From: Actinomycetospora callitridis
GTDB taxonomy: Bacteria > Actinomycetota > Actinomycetes > Mycobacteriales > Pseudonocardiaceae
Direction: 5' to 3'
DNA: 64,000 nucleotides
Assembly (NCBI RefSeq): GCF_028737265.1
Contig: NZ_JAQZAK010000013.1
Coordinates: forward strand, 1-64,000
Part shown: positions 1 through 8,677 of the stretch, in pieces
How positions within the stretch are numbered: the stretch's first letter is position 1
Layout of the letters: every line of letters starts with the position of its first letter
Translations under genes and position numbers: made by a program
The notes under the pieces: generated by a model
The model's database searches: none
Seen by the model: the letters and a program-made list of their open reading frames with translations, nothing else
Told to the model about the DNA's origin: nothing

Positions 1-60
1 CCAGACATGTAATCGCCGCAAGGCGTTCAGTGGACTGGTACTAATAGGCCGAGGACTTGC
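1..60 (+). rRNA. 23S ribosomal RNA, 3' end (partial)
   Basis: The window opens inside the last bases of a 23S rRNA gene. The stretch GGTACTAATAGGCCGAGGA at about 37-55 is the conserved 3'-terminal segment of actinobacterial 23S rRNA. The mature end is placed near base 60 by analogy. Only about 60 nt of the gene are visible, and its 5' part and the 16S gene lie before the window. A 5S gene and a terminator follow on the same strand, as expected for the end of an rrn operon. Confidence 0.85.
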
Positions 61-195
61 CCACACACACGTCAAGCAATCACGACGAGCTTGTGTGTGA
101 ACACGGCAAACAACTGCGTAACGAACAAACTGTTCGCGTCCACTGTGCATATCCCAGCGACCACACACCCCACCCCACAACCGGGCAACCGGCTC

Positions 196-347
196 GTGGG
201 GGTGGTGGGGTGTTCCGGTGGTCACAGCGGAGGGGAAACGCCCGGACCCATCCCGAACCCGGAAGCTAAGCCCTCCAGCGCCGATGGTACTGCGACCGAC
301 AGGTCGTGGGAGAGTAGGACACCGCCGGAACACCCGACCACCCCCAC
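196..347 (+). other. 5S rRNA precursor processing stem
   Basis: The segment GTGGGGGTGGTGGGGTG (196-212) is complementary at 16 of 17 positions to CACCCGACCACCCCCAC (331-347). Together they extend the 5S terminal helix outward. Such a stem is the kind of double-stranded precursor cut by RNase III-type enzymes during rRNA maturation. That role is inferred from position and complementarity. Confidence 0.6.
212..331 (+). rRNA. rrf: 5S ribosomal RNA
   Basis: A 120-nt 5S rRNA. The 5' end GTTCCGGTGG pairs with the 3' end CCGCCGGAAC to form the terminal helix. Conserved internal segments are present, including CCCGAACCCGGAAGCTAAG and GATGGTACTGC, and GGGAGAGTAGGAC before the 3' strand. The 17 nt just upstream are complementary to the 17 nt just downstream, which extends the helix and gives the usual precursor-processing stem. 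Confidence 0.95.
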
Positions 348-395
348 ACCTCTCCTCCTCGCGAGGAGGGAACCCTGAACAGCGAGACTGATGAT

Positions 396-428
396 GGGCA
401 GGACTCCGGCCGGAGCCCTGCCCTTTTT
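396..428 (+). terminator. Rho-independent terminator of the rrn operon
   Basis: A GC-rich hairpin runs from GGGCAGG (396-402) to CCTGCCC (417-423), with an inner dyad CTCCGG/CCGGAG. Five T residues (424-428) follow directly. This is a canonical intrinsic terminator at the end of the 23S-5S transcription unit. A second perfect 16-bp palindrome without a T-run (CCTCCTCGCGAGGAGG, 354-369) lies between the 5S gene and this hairpin. Confidence 0.85.
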
Positions 429-449
429 CATGCCCTGAGGAGGCCCGCC

Positions 450-2270
450 ATGTCGTCGGATGCGTCGGACGGGGCCGGCTCCCGCGGAGCCGATGACGGC
501 CCCCGCCAGGGCCGCGCGACCGGCTCGTCGCGGGACGACCGGCAGGGTGGCCCCCGCCGTGCGCCCACCGGCCGCGACCGCGGAGCCCCGAAGGGCGGCG
601 GCACCGGCCGGCCCCGCAACGGCGACCGGCCTGCTCGCGACGACCGCGGCGGACGTGGCGACGGCCCGGGTGCCGGTCGCGGCGACCGCCCTCGCGGTGG
701 TGCCGATCGTCGTCCGGAAGGACGCGACACCGAGCGCTCCGAGGGCCGGGGTCCCGGTCCGCGCGGTCGCGACAACGGACGCTCCGGCGATGTCGCACCC
801 GGTGCCCGCGGTGGACCCCGTCGTGGCCCGGGCGGCTCCGGCGGTCACCCGACCGGAGGCGGCCCGGACCGGGGCCGCCCCGCCCGGGACGGTGGTGGCG
901 CCGCCCGAGGTGGCGGCCGCCCCGACTCCCGGGGACGACCGGACGACCGGGGTGACGACCGCCCGCGCGGCGGCTCCCGCAGCGACCGGCCCACGTCGGA
1001 TCGCCCCCGTGACGATCGTCCGCGCGGCGATCGGCCTCGCCATGACCGCCCGCGCGACGATCGACCCCGTGACGACCGGTCCCGCGGCGACCGCCCGACC
1101 ACAGGCCGGCCCCGCGACGACCGGCCCGGGAGCGAGCATCCCCGTGGCGACCGCCCGCGCGACGACCGTCCCCGTGGCGACCGGCCGACCGGTGGCGGCG
1201 ACCGCCGGCGGGACGACCGTCCCTCGGGCGACCGACCTCGCCAGGACCGTCCCCGCAACGACCGTCCCCGCGACGATCGCCAGGGCGGGCGCCCGGCCGG
1301 GGCCCGCGGCGACGGACGTGACGAGCGCCGTCGCGACCCGCGTGCGGCCGACCCCGAGCGTCGCGGTGGCGCCGACGCGCGTCGCACGGCGCACGTCCAG
1401 GCGCCGATCGAGCGCCACCAGGACGCCGCTCCACGTCCGGTCGCACCGCCGCTGCCCGACGACATCACGCCCGAGCTCCTCGACCAGGAGGCGCGGCGTG
1501 CCCTGCGCGGGCTCCCGAAGGACCTGGCCGACCTGGTCGCGCGACACCTCGTCGCGGTCGGCGAGCTCGTGGACGACGAGCCCGAGGCGGCGCTCGCCCA
1601 CGCACGGTTCGCGCGGCACCGGGCGAGCCGGGTCGCGATGGTCCGCGAGGCGTCGGGCCTCGCCGCCTACCACGCCGGCGAGTGGGCCGAGGCGCTCTCC
1701 GAGCTGCGTGCGAGCCGGCGGATGGGCGGTGACGGTCACCTGCCGGTCATGGCCGACGCCGAGCGCGCCCTGGGTCGCCCGGAGCGCGCGATCGAGCTCT
1801 CGCGCAGCCCCGAGGCCCGCGACCTCGAGCCCGAGGAGGCCGTCGAGCTGCTGATCGTGGTCTCGGGCGCGCGACGCGACCTCGGCGAGGCCGACGCCGC
1901 CGTCGTCGGCCTGCAGGTGCCCGAGCTCGACGCGTCGCGCGACGAGCCCTGGGTGCCACGCCTCTTCTACGCCTACGCCGAGGCGCTCCAGGCCGCCGGC
2001 CGTACCGACGACGCCATCCGGGCGTTCCTCGAGGCCGCCGGCACCGACGTCGAGGGCGAGACGGACGCCGAGGAGCGCGCCATCATGCTCGGCGCCGGCG
2101 AAGGAGTCGTCGCGGCGGAGGCCGAGACCGGGACCGCCGAGGCCCCGGCCGACGACAGCGATACCGACGACGGCGACGCCGACGACGGCGACGCCGCCGA
2201 CAGCGACGCCGACGACAGCGACGCCGACGACAGCGACGCCGACGCCGACCCGGCGGGGCCGACGGCGTGA
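450..2270 (+). CDS. Arg/Gly/Asp-repeat protein with C-terminal TPR-like domain
   Basis: A protein of 606 residues. Residues 1 to about 290 are low-complexity and dominated by R, D, G and P, with many copies of units like DDRPRGDRPR. Residues about 320-560 form an alpha-helical region with TPR-like helices (AALAHARFARHR, YHAGEWAEALSELR, GRTDDAIRAFLEAA). The C-terminus is a run of Asp, Ala and Ser. The position, directly before the HAD phosphatase and tlyA, matches the TPR protein Rv1691 of M. tuberculosis. The basic Arg/Gly segment suggests nucleic-acid contact, but this is inference. GAGGAGG at 437-443 supports the ATG at 450. The next gene overlaps the stop by 4 nt. Confidence 0.8.
   Translation: MSSDASDGAGSRGADDGPRQGRATGSSRDDRQGGPRRAPTGRDRGAPKGGGTGRPRNGDRPARDDRGGRGDGPGAGRGDRPRGGADRRPEGRDTERSEGRGPGPRGRDNGRSGDVAPGARGGPRRGPGGSGGHPTGGGPDRGRPARDGGGAARGGGRPDSRGRPDDRGDDRPRGGSRSDRPTSDRPRDDRPRGDRPRHDRPRDDRPRDDRSRGDRPTTGRPRDDRPGSEHPRGDRPRDDRPRGDRPTGGGDRRRDDRPSGDRPRQDRPRNDRPRDDRQGGRPAGARGDGRDERRRDPRAADPERRGGADARRTAHVQAPIERHQDAAPRPVAPPLPDDITPELLDQEARRALRGLPKDLADLVARHLVAVGELVDDEPEAALAHARFARHRASRVAMVREASGLAAYHAGEWAEALSELRASRRMGGDGHLPVMADAERALGRPERAIELSRSPEARDLEPEEAVELLIVVSGARRDLGEADAAVVGLQVPELDASRDEPWVPRLFYAYAEALQAAGRTDDAIRAFLEAAGTDVEGETDAEERAIMLGAGEGVVAAEAETGTAEAPADDSDTDDGDADDGDAADSDADDSDADDSDADADPAGPTA
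960..1310 (+). repeat. Imperfect short tandem repeats encoding (D/R)DRPRGDRPR units
   Basis: Inside the preceding gene, about 350 bp consist of degenerate units such as CGCGACGACCGTCCCCGTGG, repeated with small changes and in frame. They encode alternating DRPR, DDRP and RGDRP blocks. This repetition also keeps several other frames open across the region, which creates long spurious ORFs on both strands. Confidence 0.6.
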
Positions 2271-3262
2271 GCGGCTACGACGCGCTGCTCGTCGACCTCG
2301 ACGGCACGGTCTACCGCGGACCGGACGCGATCGACGGGGCCGTCGAGAGCCTCGAGGCCGCACGCCGCGGCGCGACCGTCTCCTACGTCACGAACAACGC
2401 CTCGCGCGGCCCCGACGAGGTGGCCGAGCACCTGCGCGAGCTGGGCCTGACGCTGGAGCCCGACGACGTCGTGACCAGCGCCCAGGCGGGCGCGGCGGTC
2501 GTCGCGGAGCACTGCGAGCCCGGGGCGCCGGTGCTCGTCGTCGGCGCCGAGGCGCTGGCCGAGGAGATCCGTCTCGTCGGACTGAGGCCCGTGCGTTCCG
2601 AGGAGGACACGCCGGTCGCGGTGGTGCAGGGCCACTCGCCCGACACGGGCTGGCGCATCCTCGCCGAGGCGGCGCTCGCCCTGAACCGTGGCGCGCACTG
2701 GGTGGCCTGCAACGTCGACCCCACGCTGCCCAACGAGCGGGGCTTCCTGCCGGGCAACGGGTCGATGGTGGCCGTGCTGCGCACCGCGTGCCGTCGCGAG
2801 CCCGAGGTGGCCGGCAAGCCGGCGGCACCCCTGCTGCGCCAGGCCATCGAGCGTGCCGGGGCGCAGCGTCCCCTGGTGATCGGGGACCGCCTGGACACCG
2901 ACATCGCCGGCGGCCACGCCGTCGACGCCGACAGCCTGCTCGTCCTCACCGGCGTGTCGACGGCCGCCGACGTCCTCGGCGCGCCGCCCGAGCAGCGTCC
3001 GACGTACCTCGGCCCCGACCTGCAGGTCCTCGGCGGGGATCTCGACGCCATCCGCGTGCTCGACGGCGACACCGGCGGCTGGACGGCGAGCCGTGAGGAC
3101 GGCGTCGTCGTGCTCGCCTCGGGCGCCGACGACGACACCGCCGGCGCCCTGCGGGCCCTGTGCCGGGTGGCGTGGGACGCGCCGGCCGGCGGCGCCGAGG
3201 TCCGCGCCGCCGACGACCGTGCCGAGAAGATGATCAGCACCCTCGGGCTCGCGCCCGGGTGA
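2267..3262 (+). CDS. HAD-superfamily IIA phosphatase (glycerol-3-phosphate phosphatase-like)
   Basis: A HAD-IIA (NagD-like) phosphatase of 331 residues. Motif I is DLDGT at residues 10-14, with the nucleophile Asp10 and the acid Asp12. Motif II is the TNN at 42-44. A conserved Lys falls at 184, and the metal-binding GDRLDTDI lies at 206-213. The position before tlyA matches Rv1692 of M. tuberculosis, a D,L-glycerol-3-phosphate phosphatase in glycerophospholipid recycling. The substrate here is inferred from synteny. The GTG start overlaps the upstream stop (GTGA), so the two genes are probably translationally coupled. Confidence 0.85.
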   Translation: MSGYDALLVDLDGTVYRGPDAIDGAVESLEAARRGATVSYVTNNASRGPDEVAEHLRELGLTLEPDDVVTSAQAGAAVVAEHCEPGAPVLVVGAEALAEEIRLVGLRPVRSEEDTPVAVVQGHSPDTGWRILAEAALALNRGAHWVACNVDPTLPNERGFLPGNGSMVAVLRTACRREPEVAGKPAAPLLRQAIERAGAQRPLVIGDRLDTDIAGGHAVDADSLLVLTGVSTAADVLGAPPEQRPTYLGPDLQVLGGDLDAIRVLDGDTGGWTASREDGVVVLASGADDDTAGALRALCRVAWDAPAGGAEVRAADDRAEKMISTLGLAPG

Positions 3263-3315
3263 CGCGTTAGCGTGGACGGCGACAGGACCACCGTCCCGAC
3301 GTCGGAGGACACGCC

Positions 3316-3501
3316 ATGACCGAGCCCGGCGACGCCACCACGGCCGACGCCGAGCCCCTGGCCGTCCTGCGCGGGGCGGTGGGTGCCCTCCCGTCCGCCG
3401 ACGCACCCGACGAGACGTTCGACCCGGCCGAGCACGCCGCCCGCTTCGAGGCCGTGCACGACGCGATGGTCGCCGTGCTGGCCGACGTGGACCGGACCTG
3501 A
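3316..3501 (+). CDS. Small conserved hypothetical protein (Rv1693-like position)
   Basis: An acidic protein of 61 residues. It has a disordered, Ala- and Asp-rich N-terminus and one amphipathic helix near the C-terminus (AARFEAVHDAMVAVLADVD). GGAGGA precedes the ATG at a good distance. A TTAGCGT box about 50 bp upstream resembles an actinobacterial -10 element. The position between the HAD phosphatase and tlyA is that of the similarly small Rv1693 in M. tuberculosis. No function is known or evident. Only 5 nt separate it from tlyA, so it is probably co-transcribed. Confidence 0.65.
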   Translation: MTEPGDATTADAEPLAVLRGAVGALPSADAPDETFDPAEHAARFEAVHDAMVAVLADVDRT

Positions 3502-3506
3502 CCGCG

Positions 3507-4355
3507 GTGGCCCGGTCGACCGCGCGCCGGCTGCGACTCGACGCGGAGCTGGTCCGGCGCGGCCTCGCGCGCTCGCGCGAGCACGCCGCCGGGCTCATCG
3601 CCGACGGCCGGGTGACGGTCGGTGGCTCGGTCGCGACGAAGCCGGCGACGGCCGTCGAGACCGCCGCGGCCGTGGTCGTGCGCGACGACGTCGACGACCC
3701 GGGCTGGGCGTCACGGGGTGCGCAGAAGCTGCTCGGCGCGCTCGAGGCGTTCGCGCCGCAGGGCCTCGCCGTCGACGGTCGCCGCTGTCTCGACGCCGGC
3801 GCGTCGACCGGCGGGTTCACCGACGTGCTCCTGAGGCGGGGTGCCCGCGAGGTGGTCGCCGTCGACGTCGGCTACGGGCAGCTGGTGTGGGCGCTGCAGA
3901 CCGACCCGCGGGTCGCGGTGCACGACCGCGTCAACGTCCGGTCGCTGGCCCCCGAGGACATTGGGGGGCCGGTGGACCTCGTCGTCGCCGACCTGTCGTT
4001 CATCTCCCTGGGCCTCGTCCTCGACGCCCTGGTCGCGTGCACCGTGCCCGGCGGGGACCTGGTGCCGATGGTGAAGCCGCAGTTCGAGGTCGGCCGCGAG
4101 CGGCTGGGATCCGGCGGTGTCGTCCGCGACCCGGAGCTGCGCGCGTCGGCCGTGCTGGACGTGGTCGCCGCCGCCCGCACGCGGGGTCTCGCGCTGCGCG
4201 ACGTCGTCGCCAGCCCGCTGCCCGGGCCGTCGGGCAACGTGGAGTACTTCTGCTGGCTGCGCCGAGCCGCCGATCACACGGCGGACGAGCCGGCGAGCAC
4301 CCAGACTGACGACGAGGCGCTCGTGCGGCGTGCCGTCGAGCAGGGGCCGGCATGA
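3507..4355 (+). CDS. tlyA: TlyA family rRNA 2'-O-methyltransferase
   Basis: A protein of 282 residues. An S4 RNA-binding domain covers residues 5 to about 65 (LDAELVRRGLARSREHA). A Rossmann methyltransferase follows, with the SAM-binding loop DAGASTGGF at 96-104. TlyA methylates 16S C1409 and 23S C1920 and so confers capreomycin/viomycin susceptibility in mycobacteria. The length fits the long (type II) form with both activities. The start is GTG at 3507. The stop overlaps the ATG of the NAD kinase gene (ATGA). Confidence 0.93.
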   Translation: MARSTARRLRLDAELVRRGLARSREHAAGLIADGRVTVGGSVATKPATAVETAAAVVVRDDVDDPGWASRGAQKLLGALEAFAPQGLAVDGRRCLDAGASTGGFTDVLLRRGAREVVAVDVGYGQLVWALQTDPRVAVHDRVNVRSLAPEDIGGPVDLVVADLSFISLGLVLDALVACTVPGGDLVPMVKPQFEVGRERLGSGGVVRDPELRASAVLDVVAAARTRGLALRDVVASPLPGPSGNVEYFCWLRRAADHTADEPASTQTDDEALVRRAVEQGPA

Positions 4356-5362
4356 GCGGACGACGGGGAGGAGCGCCGGTGACCGGGGTCGACGGGGCCG
4401 CGTCCGCGCCGACGCGCAGGGCGCACGCGCAGGACATCGCGTCCCCGGACGGGACGCGCGACGCGCTGCTGGTGGTGCACACCGGCCGCGAGGCGACGCG
4501 CAAGGTGGCGATCCAGGCCGCCCGCCGGCTGGCCGAGGCCGGTTTCGCGCTGCGGGTGCTGCCCGACGAGTACTCCACCGACGAGGGCCTGTTCGACGAG
4601 CTGCCCGAGTCCCAGCGCCCGCGCAAGGTCGAGGCCGACTCCGACGCCGCCTTCGGCATGGAGATCGTCCTGGTGCTCGGTGGCGACGGGACGCTGCTGC
4701 GCGCGGCCGAGCTCGCCCGGCACGCCCGGGTGCCGATGCTCGGGGTGAACCTCGGGCGGGTCGGCTTCCTCGCCGAGGCCGACATCGACGACCTCGACGA
4801 GGTGCTCGACGCGGTCGTCGGGCGCACGTACCGCGTCGAGGAGCGCATGACCGTCGACGTGGTCGCCCACCAGAACGGCACCGAGCTGGGCCGGACCTGG
4901 GCGCTCAACGAGGCGATCGTCGAGAAGATGAACTGGGCGCGCCTGCTCGACATCGTGCTCGAGGTCGACAGCCGCCCGGTGTCGGAGTTCGCGTGCGACG
5001 GCGTGCTCTGCGCGACGCCCACCGGCTCCACGGCCTATGCGTTCTCCGCGGGCGGGCCGGTGGTGTGGCCGGAGGTCCAGGCGATGCTGCTGGTGCCCAG
5101 CAACGCGCACGCGCTGTTCGCCCGGCCGCTGGTGATCTCGCCGGACTCGCGGGTGGCGCTGGAGGTGTCGGGCCGCGGCGACGCGGGCGTGCTCGTCTGC
5201 GACGGGCGCCGCACCATCGAGCTGCCGCCCGGGGCGCGCGTCGAGGTGGTCCGGGGCCGCAACCCCGTCCTGCTCGCCCGGCTGCGCGTCCAGCCGTTCA
5301 CCGACCGGCTGGTCCGCAAGTTCGGGCTCCCGGTGCAGGGCTGGCGCGGCCGGACGCACTGA
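4352..5362 (+). CDS. nadK: NAD kinase
   Basis: ATP-dependent phosphorylation of NAD to NADP. The protein has 336 residues. The GGDGT motif is at 110-114. The conserved NE lies in WALNEAIVEK, and TPTGSTAYAFSAGGP follows at about 221-235. Residues 1-35 are a poorly conserved extension, so the true start could lie slightly downstream. The ATG at 4352 overlaps the tlyA stop. The order tlyA-nadK-recN is the same as in mycobacteria. Confidence 0.93.
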   Translation: MSGRRGGAPVTGVDGAASAPTRRAHAQDIASPDGTRDALLVVHTGREATRKVAIQAARRLAEAGFALRVLPDEYSTDEGLFDELPESQRPRKVEADSDAAFGMEIVLVLGGDGTLLRAAELARHARVPMLGVNLGRVGFLAEADIDDLDEVLDAVVGRTYRVEERMTVDVVAHQNGTELGRTWALNEAIVEKMNWARLLDIVLEVDSRPVSEFACDGVLCATPTGSTAYAFSAGGPVVWPEVQAMLLVPSNAHALFARPLVISPDSRVALEVSGRGDAGVLVCDGRRTIELPPGARVEVVRGRNPVLLARLRVQPFTDRLVRKFGLPVQGWRGRTH

Positions 5363-5461
5363 GCCCCGTCGACCGCCGGACACCGACCGTTCGACCATGT
5401 GTTCGATCGGATCGGCGTGTTCGGCCCCGCGGCGTCGGGGGCCCTGGTTATCGTGAGGCCC

Positions 5462-7387
5462 GTGCTCGCCGAGCTGAGGATCCAGGCCCTCGGGGTCATC
5501 GAGGACGCGACCCTCGATCTGCACCCCGGCCTCACCGTGGTCACCGGGGAGACCGGGGCCGGGAAGACGATGGTGGTCACCGGGTTGCACCTCCTGGGCG
5601 GTGGTCGTGCGGACTCCTCGCGCGTCCGTCGCGGTGCCGGGCGGGCCATGGTGGAGGGGCGCTTCCTGCTGCCCACCCCGGACGACCTGGCCGAGGAGGC
5701 CGACGGTGCTGACGCGACCGGCGAGGAGACCCCCGACGGCGAGCCCCGCTCCGCGGTCCGGCTCGCCACCGACGCGGGCGCCGCGCTCGACGACGACGGC
5801 AGCCTGATCGCCGCGCGCACCGTCTCGGCCGACGGCCGCTCGCGGGCGCACCTCGGCGGTCGCTCGGTGCCGATGGCCGTGCTCTCCGACGTCACCGACG
5901 CCGCGCTCGCCGTCCACGGCCAGCACGAGGCCCTGCGCCTCCTGCGCGCGTCCGAGCAGCGCGCCGTGCTCGACCGCTTCGCGGGCGCCGCCGTCGCCGA
6001 GCCGCTGGCGGCCTACCGCCGCACGCGGACGGCGTGGCGCACGGCGACCACCGAGCTGACCCGGCGCCGCGAGAAGGCCCGCGAGCTCACCCGCGAGTCG
6101 GACATGCTGCGCCACGGTCTCACCGAGATCGAGTCGGTCGACCCGCAGCCCGGCGAGGACGCCGATCTCGTCGCCGAGGCCCGCCGGCTCGCCGACGCCG
6201 ACGATCTCCGGGCCGCCGCCACCGCGGCGCTCGCCGCGCTCGCGGGCCCGCCCGACGGGGTCGGGGAGGAGCCTGACGCGGTGGGGCTGCTGGGCGAGGC
6301 CCGCCGGCGTGTGCAGGGCAGCGACGACCCGGCGCTCGCCGGGCTCGATCCGCGCCTGGCCGAGGCCGCCGCGCTGCTTGGGGACGCCGCCGCGGAGCTC
6401 ACCGACTACCTCGCGCGCCTCGAGGCCGACCCGCAGCGTCTCGAGCAGGTGCTGGAACGCCAGGCCGCCCTCAAGAGCCTCACGCGCAAGTACGCGGCCG
6501 ACGTCGACGGCGTCCTGGAGTGGGCGACGTCCGCGCGCGAGCGCCTCGCCGGCCTCGACACCTCCGACGAGGCGCTCGCCGCCCTGGCCGCCGAGGCCGA
6601 GCAGCTGGCCCGCGAGCTCGCCGAGCACGCAGCCACGGTCTCGGTTGCGCGCCGCGAGGCCGCCGACCGCTTCGGCGCCGCCGTGTCCGCCGAGCTCGAC
6701 GGCCTGGCCATGGGCGCGGCGTCGGTGGCGCTCGCGGTCGGGGTGAAGGAGGCGACCGGCGCCGACCCGCAGGCGCTCGACGTCGACGGACGCCGCGTGG
6801 TGGCCGGTCCCGACGGCGTCGACGAGGTGGAGCTGCTGCTCACCCCGCACGCCGGCGCCCCGCCCCTGCCGGTGCACAAGGGCGCCTCGGGCGGTGAGCT
6901 CTCACGGGTGATGCTCGCGGTCGAGGTCGTGCTCGCCGGCGCCGACACCACGCCGACGCTGGTGTTCGACGAGGTCGACGCCGGGGTCGGCGGGCGCGCG
7001 GCGGTGGAGGTCGGACGCCGGCTCGCCCGGCTGGCCGCCACCCACCAGGTCGTCGTCGTCACCCACCTCGCGCAGGTGGCCGCATACGCCGACCGGCACC
7101 TCGTGGTCGACAAGGGCGGGCTGCAGGCCGTCACGGGCACCGACGAGCACGGCGTGACGCGCAGCGCGGTCCGCACGATCTCCGACGGCGACCGCGTGGT
7201 CGAGCTCGCCCGCATGCTCGCGGGCACCGAGGAGACCGAGACCGGACGCGCCCACGCCGAGGAGCTGCTCGCCGCCGCGGCGGCCGACCGCGCGTCGAGC
7301 ACCGGGGACGGCGCGGCGCCCACCCCGATCGAGCGCGGTGCCGCCACGCGGCGTAGCGGAGGCCGCCGGAGTCGCCGGGCCGGGTGA
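5462..7387 (+). CDS. recN: DNA repair protein RecN
   Basis: An SMC-like ATPase involved in recombinational repair of double-strand breaks. Walker A is GETGAGKT at 29-36 from the chosen start. A long coiled-coil region covers roughly 180-420. The ABC signature GGELSRVMLA and the Walker B segment TLVFDEVDAGVGG follow near the C-terminus. The GTG at 5462 gives the family-like N-terminus LAELRIQALGVIEDA. In-frame starts at 5453 and 5399 would only add residues with no family similarity. The Ala- and Arg-rich C-terminal tail (about 25 residues) looks disordered. Confidence 0.92.
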   Translation: MLAELRIQALGVIEDATLDLHPGLTVVTGETGAGKTMVVTGLHLLGGGRADSSRVRRGAGRAMVEGRFLLPTPDDLAEEADGADATGEETPDGEPRSAVRLATDAGAALDDDGSLIAARTVSADGRSRAHLGGRSVPMAVLSDVTDAALAVHGQHEALRLLRASEQRAVLDRFAGAAVAEPLAAYRRTRTAWRTATTELTRRREKARELTRESDMLRHGLTEIESVDPQPGEDADLVAEARRLADADDLRAAATAALAALAGPPDGVGEEPDAVGLLGEARRRVQGSDDPALAGLDPRLAEAAALLGDAAAELTDYLARLEADPQRLEQVLERQAALKSLTRKYAADVDGVLEWATSARERLAGLDTSDEALAALAAEAEQLARELAEHAATVSVARREAADRFGAAVSAELDGLAMGAASVALAVGVKEATGADPQALDVDGRRVVAGPDGVDEVELLLTPHAGAPPLPVHKGASGGELSRVMLAVEVVLAGADTTPTLVFDEVDAGVGGRAAVEVGRRLARLAATHQVVVVTHLAQVAAYADRHLVVDKGGLQAVTGTDEHGVTRSAVRTISDGDRVVELARMLAGTEETETGRAHAEELLAAAAADRASSTGDGAAPTPIERGAATRRSGGRRSRRAG

Positions 7388-7474
7388 CCCCGGGACCCCG
7401 GTCCGGCGCGTCGGCGCCGCACATCCGGCCCCTCCGGCGACGATCGGAGGCATGGGTCGTGGCAGTGGCGCGGG

Positions 7475-8677
7475 GTGGCGGGCATGAAGTGGCCACGGGG
7501 ACGCACCAAGGACGCACCGGTCGGTGTCGTCGGCACGGCGCGCCTCGGGGGACGTTCGGGCGGCGCGCTCGCCCCGGAGCTGCTCCGCCGGGTGGGCCGC
7601 GGGGACATCGCGGTGATCGACCAGGTCGACCTGGACCGCGCGACGGCGCACGCGCTCGTCGACGCCGGGGTGGCCGGAGTCGTCAACGTCTCGCCGTCGA
7701 TCTCGGGGCGCTACCCGAACCTCGGCCCGGAGATCCTCACCGACGCCGGCGTGGCGCTCGTCGACGACGTCGGCGAGGCCGTGCTGCGCCGGGTCCGTGA
7801 CGGCGCCGCGGTGCGGCTGCACGACGGCGGGGTCTACCTCGGCGACCAGGAGGTCGCCCGCGGCTTCTCCCAGACCCCCGAGACGGTGGCCGACCAGCTC
7901 GGGGAGGCCCGCTCGGGCCTGGCCTCGCAGCTCGAGGCGTTCTCGGCGAACACCACCGAGTTCATGGGGCGCGAGCGGGCGATGCTGCTCGACGGCGTCG
8001 GGGTCCCCGGCCTCGAGACCGCGGTGTACGGCCGCACCGTGCTGGTGGTCGCCCCGGGCGCGGATCGCGCCGCCGAGCTGCGGCGCCTCAAGCACTTCAT
8101 CCGCGAGGAACGCCCGGTCCTGGTCGGCGTCGGCAGCGGTGCCGAGGCCCTGCGCGAGGCCGGCCACACGCCGGTCGTGGTGGTCGGCACCGCATTGGAG
8201 ATCGACCCCGAGCTGGCCCGCAAGGCCGTCGACGTCGTGATCCCCGCCGACCTCGACGGGCACATCGCGGGGCTCGCGCGGCTGCAGGACGCCGGCATCG
8301 ACCCGGTCGGGTTCCCGTCGTCGGCGAACCCGGAGGACATGGCGCTGCTCCTGGCGCACCGCCACGGGGCGTCGCTCGTGGTGGCGTGCGGGTTCGACGG
8401 CACGCTCACCGGCTTCCTCGACCGTGGCCGCTCGGGCAGCAACCCGTCGACCGTCCTGACGCGGCTGCGGCTGGGGCCGACGCTGGTGGACGGGGCGGCC
8501 GTGGCGTCCCTGCACCGTCACCGGGTCACCACCGGCGCGGTGCTGTTGCTGCTGCTCGCCGTGGCGGCGGTCGGCGCCGCGGCGCTGCTGGCCAGCGGGC
8601 TCGCCGAGCCCATCGTGATGCTCGTGCGCGAGGGGTGGCTCGCCGTCCTGGCCGCGTTCCAGGGGGTCGGGGGATGA
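7475..8677 (+). CDS. steA: SteA-like cytokinetic ring protein
   Basis: A protein of 400 residues, homologous by position and features to Rv1697 and Corynebacterium SteA. SteA works with SteB in septal cell-wall remodelling. The large N-terminal cytosolic part has a thiamin-pyrophosphokinase-like fold signature (GVGSGAEALREAGHTPVVVVG). One membrane helix lies near the C-terminus (TTGAVLLLLLAVAAVGAAALLASG). GTG (7475) and ATG (7484) are both possible starts. The stop overlaps the ATG of the next gene, as expected for a SteA-SteB pair. Confidence 0.85.
   Translation: MAGMKWPRGRTKDAPVGVVGTARLGGRSGGALAPELLRRVGRGDIAVIDQVDLDRATAHALVDAGVAGVVNVSPSISGRYPNLGPEILTDAGVALVDDVGEAVLRRVRDGAAVRLHDGGVYLGDQEVARGFSQTPETVADQLGEARSGLASQLEAFSANTTEFMGRERAMLLDGVGVPGLETAVYGRTVLVVAPGADRAAELRRLKHFIREERPVLVGVGSGAEALREAGHTPVVVVGTALEIDPELARKAVDVVIPADLDGHIAGLARLQDAGIDPVGFPSSANPEDMALLLAHRHGASLVVACGFDGTLTGFLDRGRSGSNPSTVLTRLRLGPTLVDGAAVASLHRHRVTTGAVLLLLLAVAAVGAAALLASGLAEPIVMLVREGWLAVLAAFQGVGG

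Noticed and set aside
222..2363. 713-residue minus-strand frame with Val/Gly/Ala repeats
   Set aside because: It is the shadow of the Arg/Asp repeat gene on the plus strand. It covers the 5S rRNA and lacks a start signal.
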